Source: Rhodeus uyekii
Taxonomy: Eukaryota; Chordata; Actinopteri; Cypriniformes; Acheilognathidae
DNA: 64,000 nt
Direction: 5' to 3'
NCBI GenBank assembly: GCA_037043235.1
Contig: JAWRVZ010000094.1
Span: 2,057,001 to 2,121,000 of the forward strand
Below are positions 1 to 11,640 of this stretch, piece after piece. Below the pieces are notes generated by a model, which made no database searches, was not told the DNA's origin, and saw only the letters and a program-made list of their open reading frames with translations. The position numbers and the translations under genes are program-made. Each line of letters opens with the position of its first letter. Positions within the stretch are counted from its first letter, which is position 1.

Positions 1-472
1 ACTTTGTGTTTTGTTCATGTTTGATGTAAATAAACTCCACTTAGGTTCACAAACTTCAGTGAAAGTTAGCTTCATTATTAGACCATTAGATGACAGCAAA
101 GTGTTTTCTATTAGTCAGTAGCAAAGACTTTATATTCAAAGGTACAGAAACAAGGTTACAAAAGTGTTGTCATGGGAAATCCCCTCAACTGATAAAAGAA
201 CTAAGATATTGCTTTCCTCTGTGGACATTCAAACTGATTTTGTGATTTATAAGATTGATCTTAAGAGTATCAGCTTAAACTTAATATAAGTTTATCTGTC
301 ACTCTCATGATACTCTACATAATACAATAAGCTTCAATGAAGCAACTCAGCATTCCTTTTTTGCTAGTTCAAGTAATATTTTAGAATTAGTAACCAAGGA
401 TTGGGCTCAACTTTTAAACTGTGGAAATAAGTGGTTTTTTTTGTTTGTTTTTTTATACACCATGTGATATAA
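1..472. other. Non-coding, nothing recognised
   Basis: AT-rich sequence with no long open frame, no TSD-flanked element and no repeat family I recognise. It may be old repeat or unique intergenic DNA. Confidence 0.4.
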
Positions 473-640
473 CTTTCCTGTAGCTCAATCAGTAGAGCAT
501 TGGTGCTTACAATGCCAAAGTCATATGTTCAATCACAGGGAAGGCAAGACCTGATTCAATGTGTTCTGTGTTCCTTGAATACAATGTAAGTCATTTGAAT
601 AAAAGTGCCTGTCAAACGCATGACTGTAAATATGGCTCTA
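473..640 (+). mobile_element. tRNA-derived SINE
   Basis: Starts with a Pol III A-box-like stretch (GTAGCTCAATCAGTAGAGC), has a decayed B box (GTTCAATCAC), and ends in a tail of the form found on many fish SINEs (AATAAAAGTGCCTGTCAAA, related to TGGATAAAAGCGTCTGCTAAA). The same family recurs at 5108, 20225 and 27749. A cyprinid tRNA-Ala-type family such as HAmo SINE is possible, but I cannot confirm the name. Confidence 0.7.
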
Positions 641-764
641 TATCAGCATGATTTTAATTTGCCTGCCGGATCAAGGCTGTGCTGACATACACTCACCTAA
701 AAGATTATTAGGAACACCTGTTCAATTTTTAATTTACGCAATTATCTAATCAACCGATCACATG

Positions 765-1779
765 TGTTGCGTCTGGACGGTGTCTCAAATTGATCGATCA
801 AAAACAAATATCTGATTGTGACTTTTTGAATGAACAGAATGAGGCTTGAAAACTTAGAAATGCCGCTCTGTCTCACTCACGGTTCACCTTTGTTCCCCCG
901 ACCATCTCCTGACACCCACATTCCACAGCATTAACATCTACACACACACACACACCCCATCTCCTGACACACACACACATACACACACATGGAATATACA
1001 CAAAATGCCTACATACACTAACACTGATGTATTCTTATGTATGTATGCATGCCCTCCATGTGTAGTCTTTTTAGTTATTTTAGGTAGCTCATTTAGATGT
1101 TTAAATGTGTATAATCGTTTAAACGAAACCACTTTATGTCTTTCTGCCTTTCTTGGTATCATTTGAATTCGTTCAGCCTTCACTTTCCGAATCTGTATTT
1201 TGTTTAATGCTGAAATGCATTGTATAATTTCTAACAGTGTTGCATCAAAACTCAAAGAAATTCCCTTCAAGCCATAAACTATGCAGATTAGGTTGAACAG
1301 AGACAAAAGGAAATTTCCCAGCATCCACCTCCAAGCCAGCGATTGGCTCCTCATCCAAGGTGTGGGAGTGTCCTTATGTTTCTATAAAGGCTCCTGATAT
1401 CCAAACATCTCTCTCTCTTGAACTCTCTGTCCCTTCTTGAACTTCCTCTCCTGAAACTCTTCCTGCATATCTTGCTCCCCTGGGAGCAGGGCCTTCGGCC
1501 TTGCAGGGAGCGAGCCTTCCTCCAGCGACCGCACCTTCAAGACAAAGCCATTTTGAATCTCCTGCGATTCAAACAAAAGAACCGCAAGGAACAAACCAGC
1601 ATCCAACCAAAGCAACTCTCTCAACGCAAGACTGGGTATCATCCACACACACGACAAAACCCAATGCAAGCATCGTTTACGAAATTTAAATGCATTTAAA
1701 GCTATATGCCCCTTTTTAAAGGTGAATTTCCATGCTGGTTTTCTCAAAGGTTTAATTGTCTGCAGGAACGTCGCTTCCT

Positions 1780-1820
<41 letters not shown>

Positions 1821-2347
1821 AAGCGTCTCTTTCTCTCACTCTCCGTTAAGTCTGTCTATGTTATGTTTAAGGTTTGTTTTCGTAGTTTGTTTAATAAAAC
1901 ACTGTATATATAATCACACATTATTGATTCTGTAATATTCTTTAGTAAGTCACTTCTACGTTTGCATCTTGCTACAATGCTAAGTACTTTGGTACAATAA
2001 TGAAAGATTCTTCTTTATGATTCTTCTTTATTAAAGTTCATAAAGATCGCGTGGCTCGTATGAGCGCACATATGGCCGCTGCTTTGAACTCATTGCTAGA
2101 ATTAATCAATTCTATAAGCCGAATCAAGCTATTTTTATTCATAATTAATTGTAATTCGTTATGATTAATTATCAATATACACAATTCCCTATAAGCTGGA
2201 TCTATGTGCATATTTGGTCATAACACATGATCAAACTATATACATAGATCCCGCTACCCCGATTACCTTTGAGCTGATTTCGCTGCATATAATGGTGGAG
2301 AATCAGCGGGCGTCGTTTAAACAATTATCTTGAGCTGATTCGCTACA
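765..2347 (+). mobile_element. Solo LTR, about 1.58 kb, inserted in the Tc1 copy
   Basis: It starts TGTTGCG and ends CGCTACA, an inverted pair with one mismatch. It is flanked by CATG (761-764) and TATG (2348-2351), a 4-bp target duplication with one change. Removing it rejoins Tc1 sequence seen uninterrupted at 44399. It has a TATA-like box (TCTATAAAGGCTCC, about 1380) and an AATAAA signal near 1891 in plus orientation, as expected of an LTR. No internal retroelement region remains, so it is a recombination product. The superfamily (gypsy, BEL or ERV) is unresolved. Confidence 0.72.
1781..1817 (+). repeat. (CT)n microsatellite
   Basis: Uninterrupted CT dinucleotide tract within the solo LTR. 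Confidence 0.95.
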
Positions 2348-2479
2348 TATGGCAGTTGCTTCAATGCATTTAGGGGTGTGGTTCTGGTCAAGACAATCTC
2401 CTGGACTCCAAACTGAATATCAGAATGGGAAAGAAAAGTGATTTAAGCAATTTTGAGCGTGGTTGTTGGTGCCAGACGG

Positions 2480-3466
2480 TAGTGATGGCGAGATGAAGCC
2501 TCATGAAGCATTGAACCTTTTTAGCCAAGTGGATCACAAAAGGGTTCATTTCTCGAAGCCTCATTTGCTCACAAAACCATCTAGTGGCCAAAGAGTATAA
2601 AACAATCAGATACATTACAGATGTGCCTGATGTGGTGTGTGATACACTGTGTATATATAATGGGTATTTTCTTGTGGTCTATAATGATTGTATTAAAATA
2701 ACTTTGTAACAAATGTATTGGCTTGAAATTTATGGGACTATCGACTATATCCAACTATTGTTGGATTGTCTGTGTTTTTATAATTTGTCTGAAACTATGT
2801 GTGCTGCCGTTTTTTGACCAAGTCTCCCTGAAGGAAGAGATTATGATATCTCAGTGGGATTTTCCCAGATAAATAAATAAATCAAAATGTATGTATGCAA
2901 TAAATCAATTGTTTGGTCATGGGCAGACGGGGCAAAATTATAATTATAATAAGTGTCTGGGTTTAACTGGGCAGTGGACAGTGAATGTGCTCATGTTTCT
3001 TGTACTGTGATTTTTGGAAACAAGAAAAATAATGAAAAGGATATACTTTAGGAGTTTTTATTCAAGAATATTAATTTTCAACTGTTTCAGGGCTAAGACG
3101 ATTTTTTTCTCTCCTGCCTTTGAAAAAAGCCCTTTCACAAGGCACAGATGAAGCCGGGGTACATAAATTATTGACAGCGAGCCTGTAATGATGTGCAAAT
3201 ATAATGTTCTGTCTCTCCCAGTACTGAAGTGGATCCTCCAATCGCCCAGTATTTGGTTCGGCAAGATAATTTCAAATAAAATAAAAAAATCAATCAAAAT
3301 TTCGTGGCAAGATTCGAATCGCTTACTGAACCACACTGGCGGAAGCGAGGCTTCACACGTCATCTCTGACGTCATCGGATACAAGCCTCAATACGCGCTT
3401 CACTAAAAGCTTCCAGGATTTCTCGGCACACGCTCTGAAGCCTCGATACAGATCGTAACATCACTA
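2480..3466 (-). mobile_element. Non-autonomous hAT element with perfect 8-bp TSD
   Basis: Terminal inverted repeats TAGTGATG / CATCACTA are flanked by exact CCAGACGG duplications (2472-2479 and 3467-3474). On the minus strand near 3060-3230 it reads as the end of a hAT transposase: the YW-R dimerisation region, the ASSVP stretch and the FSKAGE motif. Upstream transposase sequence is missing, so this is a deletion derivative that kept the last coding part. Close relatives lie at 15850-17444 and 28940-29655. It was inserted into the Tc1 copy. Confidence 0.9.
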
Positions 3467-3855
3467 CCAGACGGGCAGGTCAAAGTATTTCACAATCTGC
3501 TCAGTTACTGGGATTTTCACGCACAACCATTTCCCTGGTTTCTTGAACATGACAATGAGTTCATTGTACTAAAAGTGCCCCCACAGTCATTAGATCTCAA
3601 CCCAATAGAGTATCTTTTGGAATGTGGTTGAACAGGAGCTTTGTGCCCTGGATGTGCATCGCACAAATCTCCATCAACTGCAAGATGCTATCCTATCAAT
3701 ATAGGCCAACATTTCTAAATAATGCTTTCAGCACCTTGTTGAATCAATGCCACGTAGAATTAAGGTTGTTCTGAAGGTGAAAGGGGGTCAAACACAGTAT
3801 TAGTATGGTGTTCCTAATAATCCCTTTGGTGAGTGTAGAGTGATATTTGACAGCT

Positions 3856-3857
<2 letters not shown>

Positions 3858-3940
<83 letters not shown>
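3858..3940 (+). repeat. (TG)n microsatellite
   Basis: About 41 TG units, just outside the Tc1 right end. It creates a spurious poly-Thr-His frame on the minus strand. Confidence 0.97.
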
Positions 3941-3942
<2 letters not shown>

Positions 3943-5107
3943 GCCTCCCAGGCATATCCACAACATTGAATCTGGCATTGAACATTGAACTTTAAAAAAA
4001 AAAAAAGTGTGGGCACCCCTGACACATAGACCAATGACACTACCGTCTGCCACATGTATTGAGTGTTGTCAATCAAATGGGAAACAATTAATCTGCTGCC
4101 CTTCATCATGAGAGAAACAAACTCCAAACATCCTTTTATGTGATTCTCACCAGGATTTCATGTCAAGAGAAACTGCCACATCAGAAGAATTCAAGGGTAT
4201 TGTGTGTTAATTTCTTCCCCCATCTGCCTTTACTCATGGTCAGTCTCTGTTACATTTCCTCCTGTTCTCTTGCTCTTCCATGATTTTAAGACTTCATTAG
4301 GCTGGTGGCAAACCCTTACACACACAGATGTTTGTTTCATTATATTAGCGAGGACATTGCATAGACTTCCATTGATTTTATATCAGATTAATGATATTAA
4401 ATGTGCAAAACTCTAGATGATTAACAAAAAAAATACTTTTTGGGTAACTTATTAGACTTTTTTAACTTGAGGACCAACAACATGTCCTCACTAGTTGGTT
4501 ATTGTAATACTGCACTATATAAATGAGTGCATTTGCTTTACACGGACTTCCCATAAACATTTTTTATTCAGTACAAACTGCATATACTCTATGTAACCCT
4601 ACCCTTCACAAAAAACTTTGCATTTGGGGATTTTCAAAAAACTTAATTTAGTATAATTTAAAAGATGTTTTTCTCATGGAGAACAAAACGTCAAAATTAT
4701 TTTCTAAAGTCAAAGTTTATTGGTATTACAATACTTGTGAGGACATTCAGTACCTGCAATGTAGTGGATACCAGGTTCTCACACAGACACAAACAAGCAC
4801 TTGTTTTTATATCTTTACATAGACACGTTTGTTATACTGTACAAGCTGTCTATCCCACACACTAACTCTACCCCTAATCAACCCATCACGGAAACATTTT
4901 TACACTTTTACATAAAAAAAAAACATCACTTACTATTATTTATAAACCATAGTACTTATTTGTGGGGAAATTTTGCCCTCTTAATGTAGGTTAAACAAGA
5001 ACACACACACACACAGTGTGTATGAATAATTGTTCACAAGGATGGTATGTATCACAATAAATATATTTTGCTGGACAGTCAGTGAAAAAAAGTAAAAATA
5101 ATCATTA
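3941..5107. other. Non-coding, decayed interspersed repeat
   Basis: No coding support. Parts around 4300-4900 (phrases such as GTGAGGACATT and CCTACCCTTCAC, and short AC runs near 5000) resemble a diffuse fish repeat that also appears around 30380-30490. No ends or TSD could be defined. Confidence 0.35.
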
Positions 5108-5250
5108 GCTTTCCTGTAGCTCAATCAGTGGAGGTTTACAACACCAAGGTTATGGGTTCGATCCCAGGGAAAGCAAGAACCGATTCAGTGTTCCTTGAAT
5201 GAAATGTATGTCGCTTTGGATAAAAGCATCTGCCAAATAAGTAAATGTAA
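5108..5250 (+). mobile_element. tRNA-derived SINE
   Basis: Same family as 473-640, better preserved: A box (GTAGCTCAATCAGTGG), B box (GGTTCGATCCC) and tail TGGATAAAAGCATCTGCCAA. Confidence 0.8.
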
Positions 5251-5754
5251 TCAAATAATCAATAATAATTAAAAAACAATCACGGCTGATCTGGATTTCT
5301 GCCTGCAGTACAGTAGACCACACCGAATTTGTAGGAACCTTAGGAACGATGTCTGGCCTGTGATGGAGGATGGCTTTGACATCCCAGGTGCAAACTCTAG
5401 GCACAAGGGGGCTAGAGACAGGTCTTGTAGATCCCCTACCCTCTTTAACAAAGTAATTGCAAGCAGAAATAGGGTCTTTAGAGAGAGAAACTTGATGAAA
5501 ATCTCCTCGATGTGTTTGAAAGGGGCCTGAGGCAAGCCCTGGAGGACCAAGGACAATACCCAGGTGAGAACTCAGAAAAACTCTCTCCAGAACTCCCAGG
5601 AGCAGAGTGATCAGGGGAAATGAGATCAGACGTAGCCTCAAAAACATCTGAACCATGGCATCCAGCCTGAGCGGGGCTTAATGAGCAAGGGAGAACCAGA
5701 GTCATTTCTAAGGACGCGAACAGGTCTACTTGTACTCGGATGAGTTTCTCCAAA

Positions 5755-6095
5755 ATATGCGCAACTCAGCTCAACTCAACTTTATTTATGTAGCATTATT
5801 AAAAACAACAGTTGTTGACCAAGGTGCTGTATGTTGCATCAAGTACAGTCAACATTTAACCATTTTTTTTACAGCAGAGATTACACCACAGAACAGACAT
5901 AGCACATATCAGCTACAATTAAAAGCCAAACAAAAAAGATACGTTTTGAGATTAGCTTTAAAGTCCTGCAGTGTAGAGGCAGTTCTTATAAAAACAGGTA
6001 GACTGTCCCAAAGTTTTGGTGCAGCAACGGAAAAGGTTGATTTTCTCTTGATTTTAATATTGCACGAGAAAAATGTAATAGTCTCTGGTTGGATG
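5755..6095 (-). mobile_element. 5'-truncated L2-like LINE 3' end
   Basis: On the minus strand it encodes the last part of a LINE ORF2: FSVAAPKLWDSLP, then FKANLKTYLFCLAF and a stop. This is followed by a 3' UTR ending in a TTGAG-type simple tail (plus-strand CAACTCAGCTCAACTC). The C-terminal signature matches fish L2-like elements and the copy at 7088-7681. Confidence 0.75.
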
Positions 6096-6103
6096 ACCTA
6101 AGA

Positions 6104-6175
6104 CAGTGGTCTCCAACCTTTTTTGTGCCCGGTGCCATTTGATTCACGGACCGGTCCGGAGGTTGGGGACCACTG
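6104..6175. mobile_element. 72-bp hAT (Charlie-like) mini-element
   Basis: Ends CAGTGGTCTCCAACC and GGTTGGGGACCACTG are inverted repeats, flanked by exact 8-bp ACCTAAGA duplications (6096-6103 and 6176-6183). Only about 40 bp lies between the TIRs. It sits at the edge of the LINE fragment. Confidence 0.9.
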
Positions 6176-6530
6176 ACCTAAGAGACCTTCCAGGATCGTG
6201 GATGGATCGGAAACAGATCGGAAAAATCTGAGGAGGATCTGCCATGCCAGATTGTATAGTGGTCACGAGCATAGACCCACCTGATGATTTATGTAGGTGA
6301 CCACCACTGTGCTGTCAGTGTGGACAACAACATGATGGCCTCTGAGGTCTGGAAGGAACGCCTGGAGCACTCACTGGACCACCAGCATCTCTAGCAGGTT
6401 TATGTGCCATGATAGGTGGTGTCTGCCCCACAGACCCTGAATGGAGCGGTTCCTCAGAATAGCTCCCCAAGCTGTAAGGGACGTGTCTGTTTACGCGTTG
6501 ACAAGGAGATCCCAATACCGGTCCACATAC

Positions 6531-7829
6531 CTAATATGCGTAGACATTACCTCATGTACTTGAGTAGATAAGCAAATAATCTAAATATACAAGAACCATT
6601 TAATAGACCAGGTCTCTCATTGTGGCTTGCACGAGGCTCTGGCATGTTGCAGGTGCATTACAGAGTGCAAACATCATGAAGGTACTCATACAGACCAAAT
6701 TTTGTAATGGGAGCGGTTTTGTGCTGGTCCTCCTCATGAACTTCCACCTGGTGATAACCACTCGCGAGATCGATACATTAGAACACCCTGGCCCTGCTCA
6801 AAGCATCCAGGTTCTCATCTTTTCATATCAATGGGAAGGCATAACATCTAGTTTTATAATTCATCTACCTGTAGTCCATGCACTGCTGGAGACTCCCATT
6901 GGACGTACGAATTAAGGCAAGGCAAGGCAAGGCAAGTTTATTTGTATAGCACATTTCATACACAATGGTAATTCAAAGTGCTTTACATAAAGAAGAATGA
7001 TAAAAATAAAACATTAAAAATGATTAAAAGAATAAAAAGATAATACGTATAAAATAAAATGCAAACAGTTCGGACATAGCACAGTGCTCAATCTGCAAAT
7101 GCATAGGTAAAAAGATGTGTTTTGAGTCTTGATTTGAATGTGGCTACTGTTGGAGCACACCTGATCTCTTCTGGAAGCTGGTTCCAGCTGCGGCTGGCGT
7201 AACAGCTAAAAGCAGACTCTCCTTGCTTTGAGTGAACCCTGGGTATTACTAAGTGACTTGATCCTGATGATCTTAGTGATCTGTTAGGTTTATATTCTAT
7301 GAGCATATCTGCAATGTATTGAGGTCCTAGGCCATTGAGTGATTTATAAACAAGTAACAGTACTTTAAAATTAATTCTAAATGTAACTGGAAGCCAGTGC
7401 AAGGACCTAAGGACTGGTGTGATGTGTTCATATTTTCTGGTTCTGCTCAGAATCCTGGCAGCAGCGTTCTGTACGAGCTGCAGCTGTCTTATGGTCTTTT
7501 TGGGAAGGCCAGTGATGAGCCCATTACAATAATCCACCCTGCTGGTGATGAAAGCATGAACAAGTTTCTCTAAGTCTTGATTGGAGACAAAGCATCTAAT
7601 TCTTGCAATATTTTTGAGATGATAATATGCTGATTTAGTTATTGTTTTTACATGGCTACTGAAACTCAGGTCTGACTCCAAATTATTAACACCAAATTAA
7701 CACCACCAGGGATGCTTTTGAACTGGAGCTTTCTAAAATGACACCCTTTTTGACCAGTCTAAAGATATGCTCCTTTACCTCCACAAATGGGTTTAGGGGG
7801 TTTTCTTTTTTTCATTCTTACTGACCAGG
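6531..7829 (-). pseudogene. Ty3/gypsy reverse transcriptase fragment, split by a LINE
   Basis: On the minus strand 7829-7698 encodes the stretch before the RT fingers (EHIFRLVKKGVILESS). After the LINE insertion, 6912-6531 continues with NGSLQQCMDYR, LDALSRARVF, LASGYHQVEVHEEDQHKTA and a decayed catalytic box (VYLDY in place of VYLDD). Many stops are present. The two halves join at AATTAA, which flanks the LINE on both sides. Its 3' end abuts the DIRS remnant at about 6530. Confidence 0.8.
6913..7697 (-). mobile_element. L2-like LINE, 5'-truncated, in the gypsy RT
   Basis: An open frame of 197 codons on the minus strand (7681-7088) is the C-terminal part of a fish L2-like ORF2: HLKNIARIR, KLVHAFITSRVDYCNGL, LVQNAAARIL, LHWLPV, then WNQLPEEIR and KTHLFTYAF before the stop. 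The 3' UTR follows (7087-6935) and ends in a GGCAA-type pentamer tail (6914-6934 on the plus strand). AATTAA flanks both sides. The absence of disruptions over 197 codons suggests a younger copy than its host, but the N-terminal endonuclease and RT are missing. Confidence 0.85.
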
Positions 7830-10151
7830 TGTCAGGGTTTTGCAGAGAGAGGACCCAAACGCAGAATGAAGTGATGGGTTTTTATTGAACAACTGAAGAC
7901 AAGGCACAATAGGGGAAGTGAGGTATGAGAATTCAACAGGCAGGGCAGGGTAGACAACAAAGACAGGCAAGGGATGATGACCACTGAGACCAGTCCAGAA
8001 TGACAGCAGACTGGGGAGTTTGGAAGAGGCAGCACCAACAGAAAGACCAAAAAGGAGCTCGCCAGGCCACAAACTTGTAGGAGATCTCAGACTAGGCCCC
8101 AGACTCGCTGCCAGGTGGATGAGACAGTGGTCAGGAACTCTCAGGGCAGGAACCGACGCAACTAACAACAGACAAGACAAAAATGCAAGACAAGAGAGAA
8201 TGATTAAATTAAACAAAGCAACAAAACCAGAGCAGCGCAATAATGAAAATGCAAACAGAACTAGAGAATTAAACTATGACTACAAAAACAGGGCAACTTT
8301 ACAGGGAGAAAATTATAAGTAGAAGTTAACTTAAAACTCAAGAGAAAACAAAACTGGGAAAACAAAGGGGCAAGAACTAACTAGAACTAGACTTGAAAGA
8401 ACATCAAAATTCTATAAGGTAGTGATTGTGACGTTTGACACCGAGGCTTTGAAGCTTCGAAGCTTCTAAGCAAAAAACGAAACATCTCACAGTGAAGCAC
8501 TGTATCAGAGCGTGATTCGTTTTGCCATAACCACGTGATCAGTGACGTCCGAAGCTTCGTTTTCTCCCTCAACCACGTGACTGCTTCGTAATCTAGTTCA
8601 AATGTAGCGCGAACCCCTTGCGCAGGTTATGAGTGTCATGCACTTCGGTAAAACGGTAGTGAACTGACTCGAAACAGAGAATAGGCTCTTCTGAATTTTG
8701 AGCATGGAACCAGCCAACCATTTTCAGGTTGTAACAAATAAAGTAAGCTCATTGTTGTTGTTGTTGTTATTATTATTAATATCAAGAATTATATTGTAAA
8801 ATAATAATTATAAGAATTAGGCTAATAGTAATATGAATAAATATTTACACGAATACTTTGATGTACTTTACTAATAATTTGTCTTTTCACATCTTCATCA
8901 TCTCATACTGTTGATCAAGTTCTGTTCCTTTATAAAAATCTTTGATTTCTTCAATTTCTCACAAAATAAAAACTCCCCAGTTCACAAGCACTTCACCATT
9001 CCACAATTATTTTCTTTTATTTTGATTGTATATGCCTACATGAGCCTTGCCTATGAATTCATAGGTTTAGGACTAAGGCTAAAGTGTATGTAAATAAAAA
9101 TAGTCTCTATACACATTCATGTGTCCCATTTATTATTTTGTTTCATAAATTCATTAATAGGCTAATTTGTTCACATGTTGTAAGTAGCCTATCAAATTAA
9201 CAAATGAAAAAAAAAAAAAGTTCTCAAAGTGAATTGTTACATGAAACAGTCCAAAAAAAATGAATCGGTCCTCTGGCACAAGCTGCTCTTCAAACTTTGA
9301 CCACAAGTAGTGATGTTACGTCTGACACCGACGCTCCGAAGCTTGCTTCAAACTCGAATGGTCCTTGCAATGAACCACTGCTTCGGAGCTTGTATCATTA
9401 CGTCACTAGTCACGTGAAAATGACGTTTGAAGCAAACACACTGCTTCACTTCTGCAGTGAACCACCTGACTGCTTTGACAGCCCGATCCAGTGTTGACGG
9501 GTTTCAAACCTGCCGGCTGTATTTCTTATAAAAGTGAAACCAAACCGTGGGTTGTCAAACCGTCAAACCAAACCGTCGCATTTGCGTTATTGTTGAGAGT
9601 GGATTGAGTTTATTTCAGTGTTGTATATTCAGAGCAATATATCCTCATTTATATCAGCTTTCTAAACTGTTTTTGTGTACTCCTGCATCATCTGTTCCAT
9701 ACGAGAGAATGTTCTCTAAAGCTGGCGAAATAGGAAAAAAAGGAAAAAGAAAAAAGAAATCGCCTTTCACCGAAGACTGGAGAAAATAATTTTTCTGAAT
9801 AAAAACCATACCATTTCATGAACACTTTGTCTAAGCCTTCTACATGTACCCAAAGCATACCCTCTGCCACATGTTTATTTATTTATTTGTATTATTAATT
9901 AAACAGCATAAAAGTACATAAAAACATGCGTCAAAGACAAAAACTTCAAAGCCCTCGGATACATTATACAAGTACAGTACACAAAAATATCAGTCCCACC
10001 TCAGCAAAGCAAGATAAAGCTTTCAGGCATGATACTGCCCTACAAAAAAACTATAGAAAACATTACAGAATTTCTATTGGATTTAATGGTTTTCATGGGA
10101 ATTGTATTGGTTGTAATGGGAATTATAGTGGTCTCTACTAATGTATATTGG

Positions 10152-10332
10152 GTTCCCTTTCTGGGAACTCGAGCTGTGTCGAAGCACTAGGGGGAAATAG
10201 CCTTGCGTGAGTCACGTGAAGATCTGTGCAACCAATGAGAAACGAACGCGTGTGAATGCGTCACTGCCGGCGGTAGCCGGTGACGTCATAAGGAAGAGCA
10301 TAAAGGCGCGTCTGAAACCGGGGCGCGTCAGC
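10152..10332 (+). repeat. DIRS left inverted terminal repeat
   Basis: From about 10173 it matches the reverse complement of the right terminus for roughly 160 bp with a few mismatches. The outer about 21 bp differ from the right end, as in other DIRS elements where only the internal complementary region covers both tips. It contains a TATA-like GCATAAAGG near 10300 that could be the promoter core. Confidence 0.9.
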
Positions 10333-10402
10333 TCTGAATCCCTTCAGCGTGCTGTGTCTGTGTGAGAGTGATTTTGAGTTGAGATAGCTAAAAATCATCA
10401 GA

Positions 10403-11640
10403 ATGAGTGAGAAAATGTGGCGAATGAACAGAGGTTCACACCGTGTGTTTATCCTTGCCCACGTTTCATAACGGGCAGGGATACACATGTTATGTGTGTA
10501 ATCTGTTTGGGAGTGGAGCATGCACGGTCGGCACTTGAGAGTGCGGGTTGTAAGGACTGCGAGAGTTTCTATGCATGCTCACTGTGGTACAGTGGATAGT
10601 GTCTTTGCTTATCATGCGGGAGACCGGGGTTCGGAGCCTTGGTGTGATGAACTTTTTCATTGCATGATCTCCGCTCCCGCCTGGCGGTCTGTAACGAGGC
10701 CGTCCAGGCTAGTGTTCCCCGCGATTGGGGACCTGCAGTAGCCGAGGCTTTGTGGCGCTCTCGGTCCTGGGCATCACAAATGGATCTCGCTGAGGCTGCT
10801 GGGGTGGGTCCGTCCTTACCTCAGCCTTCACGAGATCAAGCGGGTCCCAGTCACGAGCACTCTGAGTGAGATGCCCGTGCTGTGACTCCAACACTAGCTC
10901 TATCAAGTTCAGAGAGTGAGATCGATTTAGCTAGTGTTGACCCGGTCGAGGAGGATTCGCCACTCTCCTCGCCGGCGTTTGAGGAGCTTGTTGAGGTTGT
11001 GGCGCGAGCGGTCTCTCGTCTGGGGCTTGATTGGCCAGCAGAGACCAGAAGCGCTTGTCCTAAGTATGTTAGACGAGCGTTATCTTCTGACTCGCGTCAT
11101 TTCCCCGCGCCGAGCACTGCCTTTCATTCCTGATTTACATGCCGAGGTATCTAGATTTGGGTAAGGCCAGCCTCTGAGAAAATTTATACACGTAATATTA
11201 CGATGTATAATAATCTAGTAGGGGCTCAAGATCATTGATATGGAGGGTTGAAGAAAGTGGATGAGGGCGAGTTACCTCGTCCCTCAGTCTACGTCCTCCA
11301 TTAAAGCTCTGGCGCTCCCCTCCAAGCCGATGCGCATCACGTCGTCTTTGGTGGGGAAAGCATACTCAGCATCGAGTCATGCCGCAGCGTTTCTGCACGG
11401 CACGACACTGCTGCAGGCATATCAGGCGGAGTTGCTTGGGGACCTCAACGAGGGCGGCGGTATCGGTCCGGAGGCAGTGGCAGAGCTGCGCCGGACCGTG
11501 GATCTGTCTCTTCGGGCCACTAGGGAGATGGCCTACTCTGTCGGCCGCTCCATGGCAGCTCTGGTGGCTACGGAGAGACACCTTTTGGCTCAATTTGTCA
11601 GCTATGAAAGATAGGACAAATTTGTTTTGCTGGACGCTCC
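10403..11640 (+). pseudogene. DIRS gag-like ORF1 remnant
   Basis: An ATG at 10403 follows the ITR, but the frame breaks within 25 codons. The other frame carries a Cys-rich block (CVICLGVEHARSALESAGC), a conserved feature of fish DIRS ORF1. Further pieces are 10882-11133 (acidic Ser-rich, then FEELVEVVARAVSRLGLDWP) and 11261-11614 (open for 117 codons, including LVGKAYSASSHAAAFL and LRRTVDLSLRATREMAYSVG). A tRNA-like insert interrupts it at about 10578-10660. Role by homology: nucleic-acid binding and particle structure. It is non-functional here. Confidence 0.75.
10578..10660 (+). tRNA. tRNA-Asp-like pseudogene inserted in DIRS gag
   Basis: Contains TGGTACAGTGGATAGT (A-box/D-arm type), a possible anticodon stem TTTGC / GCGGG with loop TTATCAT (anticodon position ATC), and GCGGGAGACCGGGGTTCG, an 18-nt string that fits vertebrate tRNA-Asp anticodon/T-arm sequence. 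The acceptor stem is poorly paired, so it is not a functional tRNA. TGCATG occurs on both sides (10572-10577 and 10661-10666), consistent with a target duplication and retroposition. It could be a tRNA retropseudogene or the head of a SINE. Confidence 0.65.

Larger units (their letters stand above)
690..3835 (+). mobile_element. Tc1-like DNA transposon, split by two later insertions
   Basis: The left end (CACTCACCTAAAAGATTATT) and right end (AATCCCTTTGGTGAGTG) are inverted repeats flanked by TA at 688-689 and 3836-3837. They match the ends of the nearly full-length Tc1 copy at 44399-45605. Element sequence is present at 690-764, 2348-2479 and 3467-3835. A solo LTR (765-2347) and a hAT (2480-3466) sit inside. 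The last piece still reads as the end of a Tc1 transposase (SPDLNPIE-like region) but has stop codons and a large internal deletion. It cannot encode a functional protein. Confidence 0.85.
5270..6530 (-). pseudogene. DIRS-type retrotransposon remnant (RNase H and tyrosine recombinase)
   Basis: On the minus strand, 6530-6190 translates like the DIRS RNase H region (phrases GHHVVVHTDS and TYINHQ). 5755-5270 reads like the DIRS tyrosine recombinase core (LVLQGLPQAP, LSLKTLFLLAITLLKRVGDL, LCLEFAPGM). Stops and frameshifts are frequent. The order RNase H then recombinase matches a DIRS pol on this strand. It is interrupted by a LINE 3' end (5755-6095). It is a different, older copy than the DIRS at 10152-14525. 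Confidence 0.78.

Noticed and set aside
473..640. Functional tRNA gene
   Set aside because: A and B boxes are present but the cloverleaf is not, and the tail and other copies show it is a SINE.
3744..4127. Minus-strand frame with a long Thr-His repeat
   Set aside because: Produced by the TG microsatellite at 3858-3940; no gene-like flanks.
5002..5020. Short (AC)n run as a feature
   Set aside because: Too short and common to merit an entry.
7818..8240. Minus-strand hydrophobic 140-codon frame
   Set aside because: Lies inside the solo LTR; the related LTR at 38516-40217 has a similar but different chance frame. No domain.
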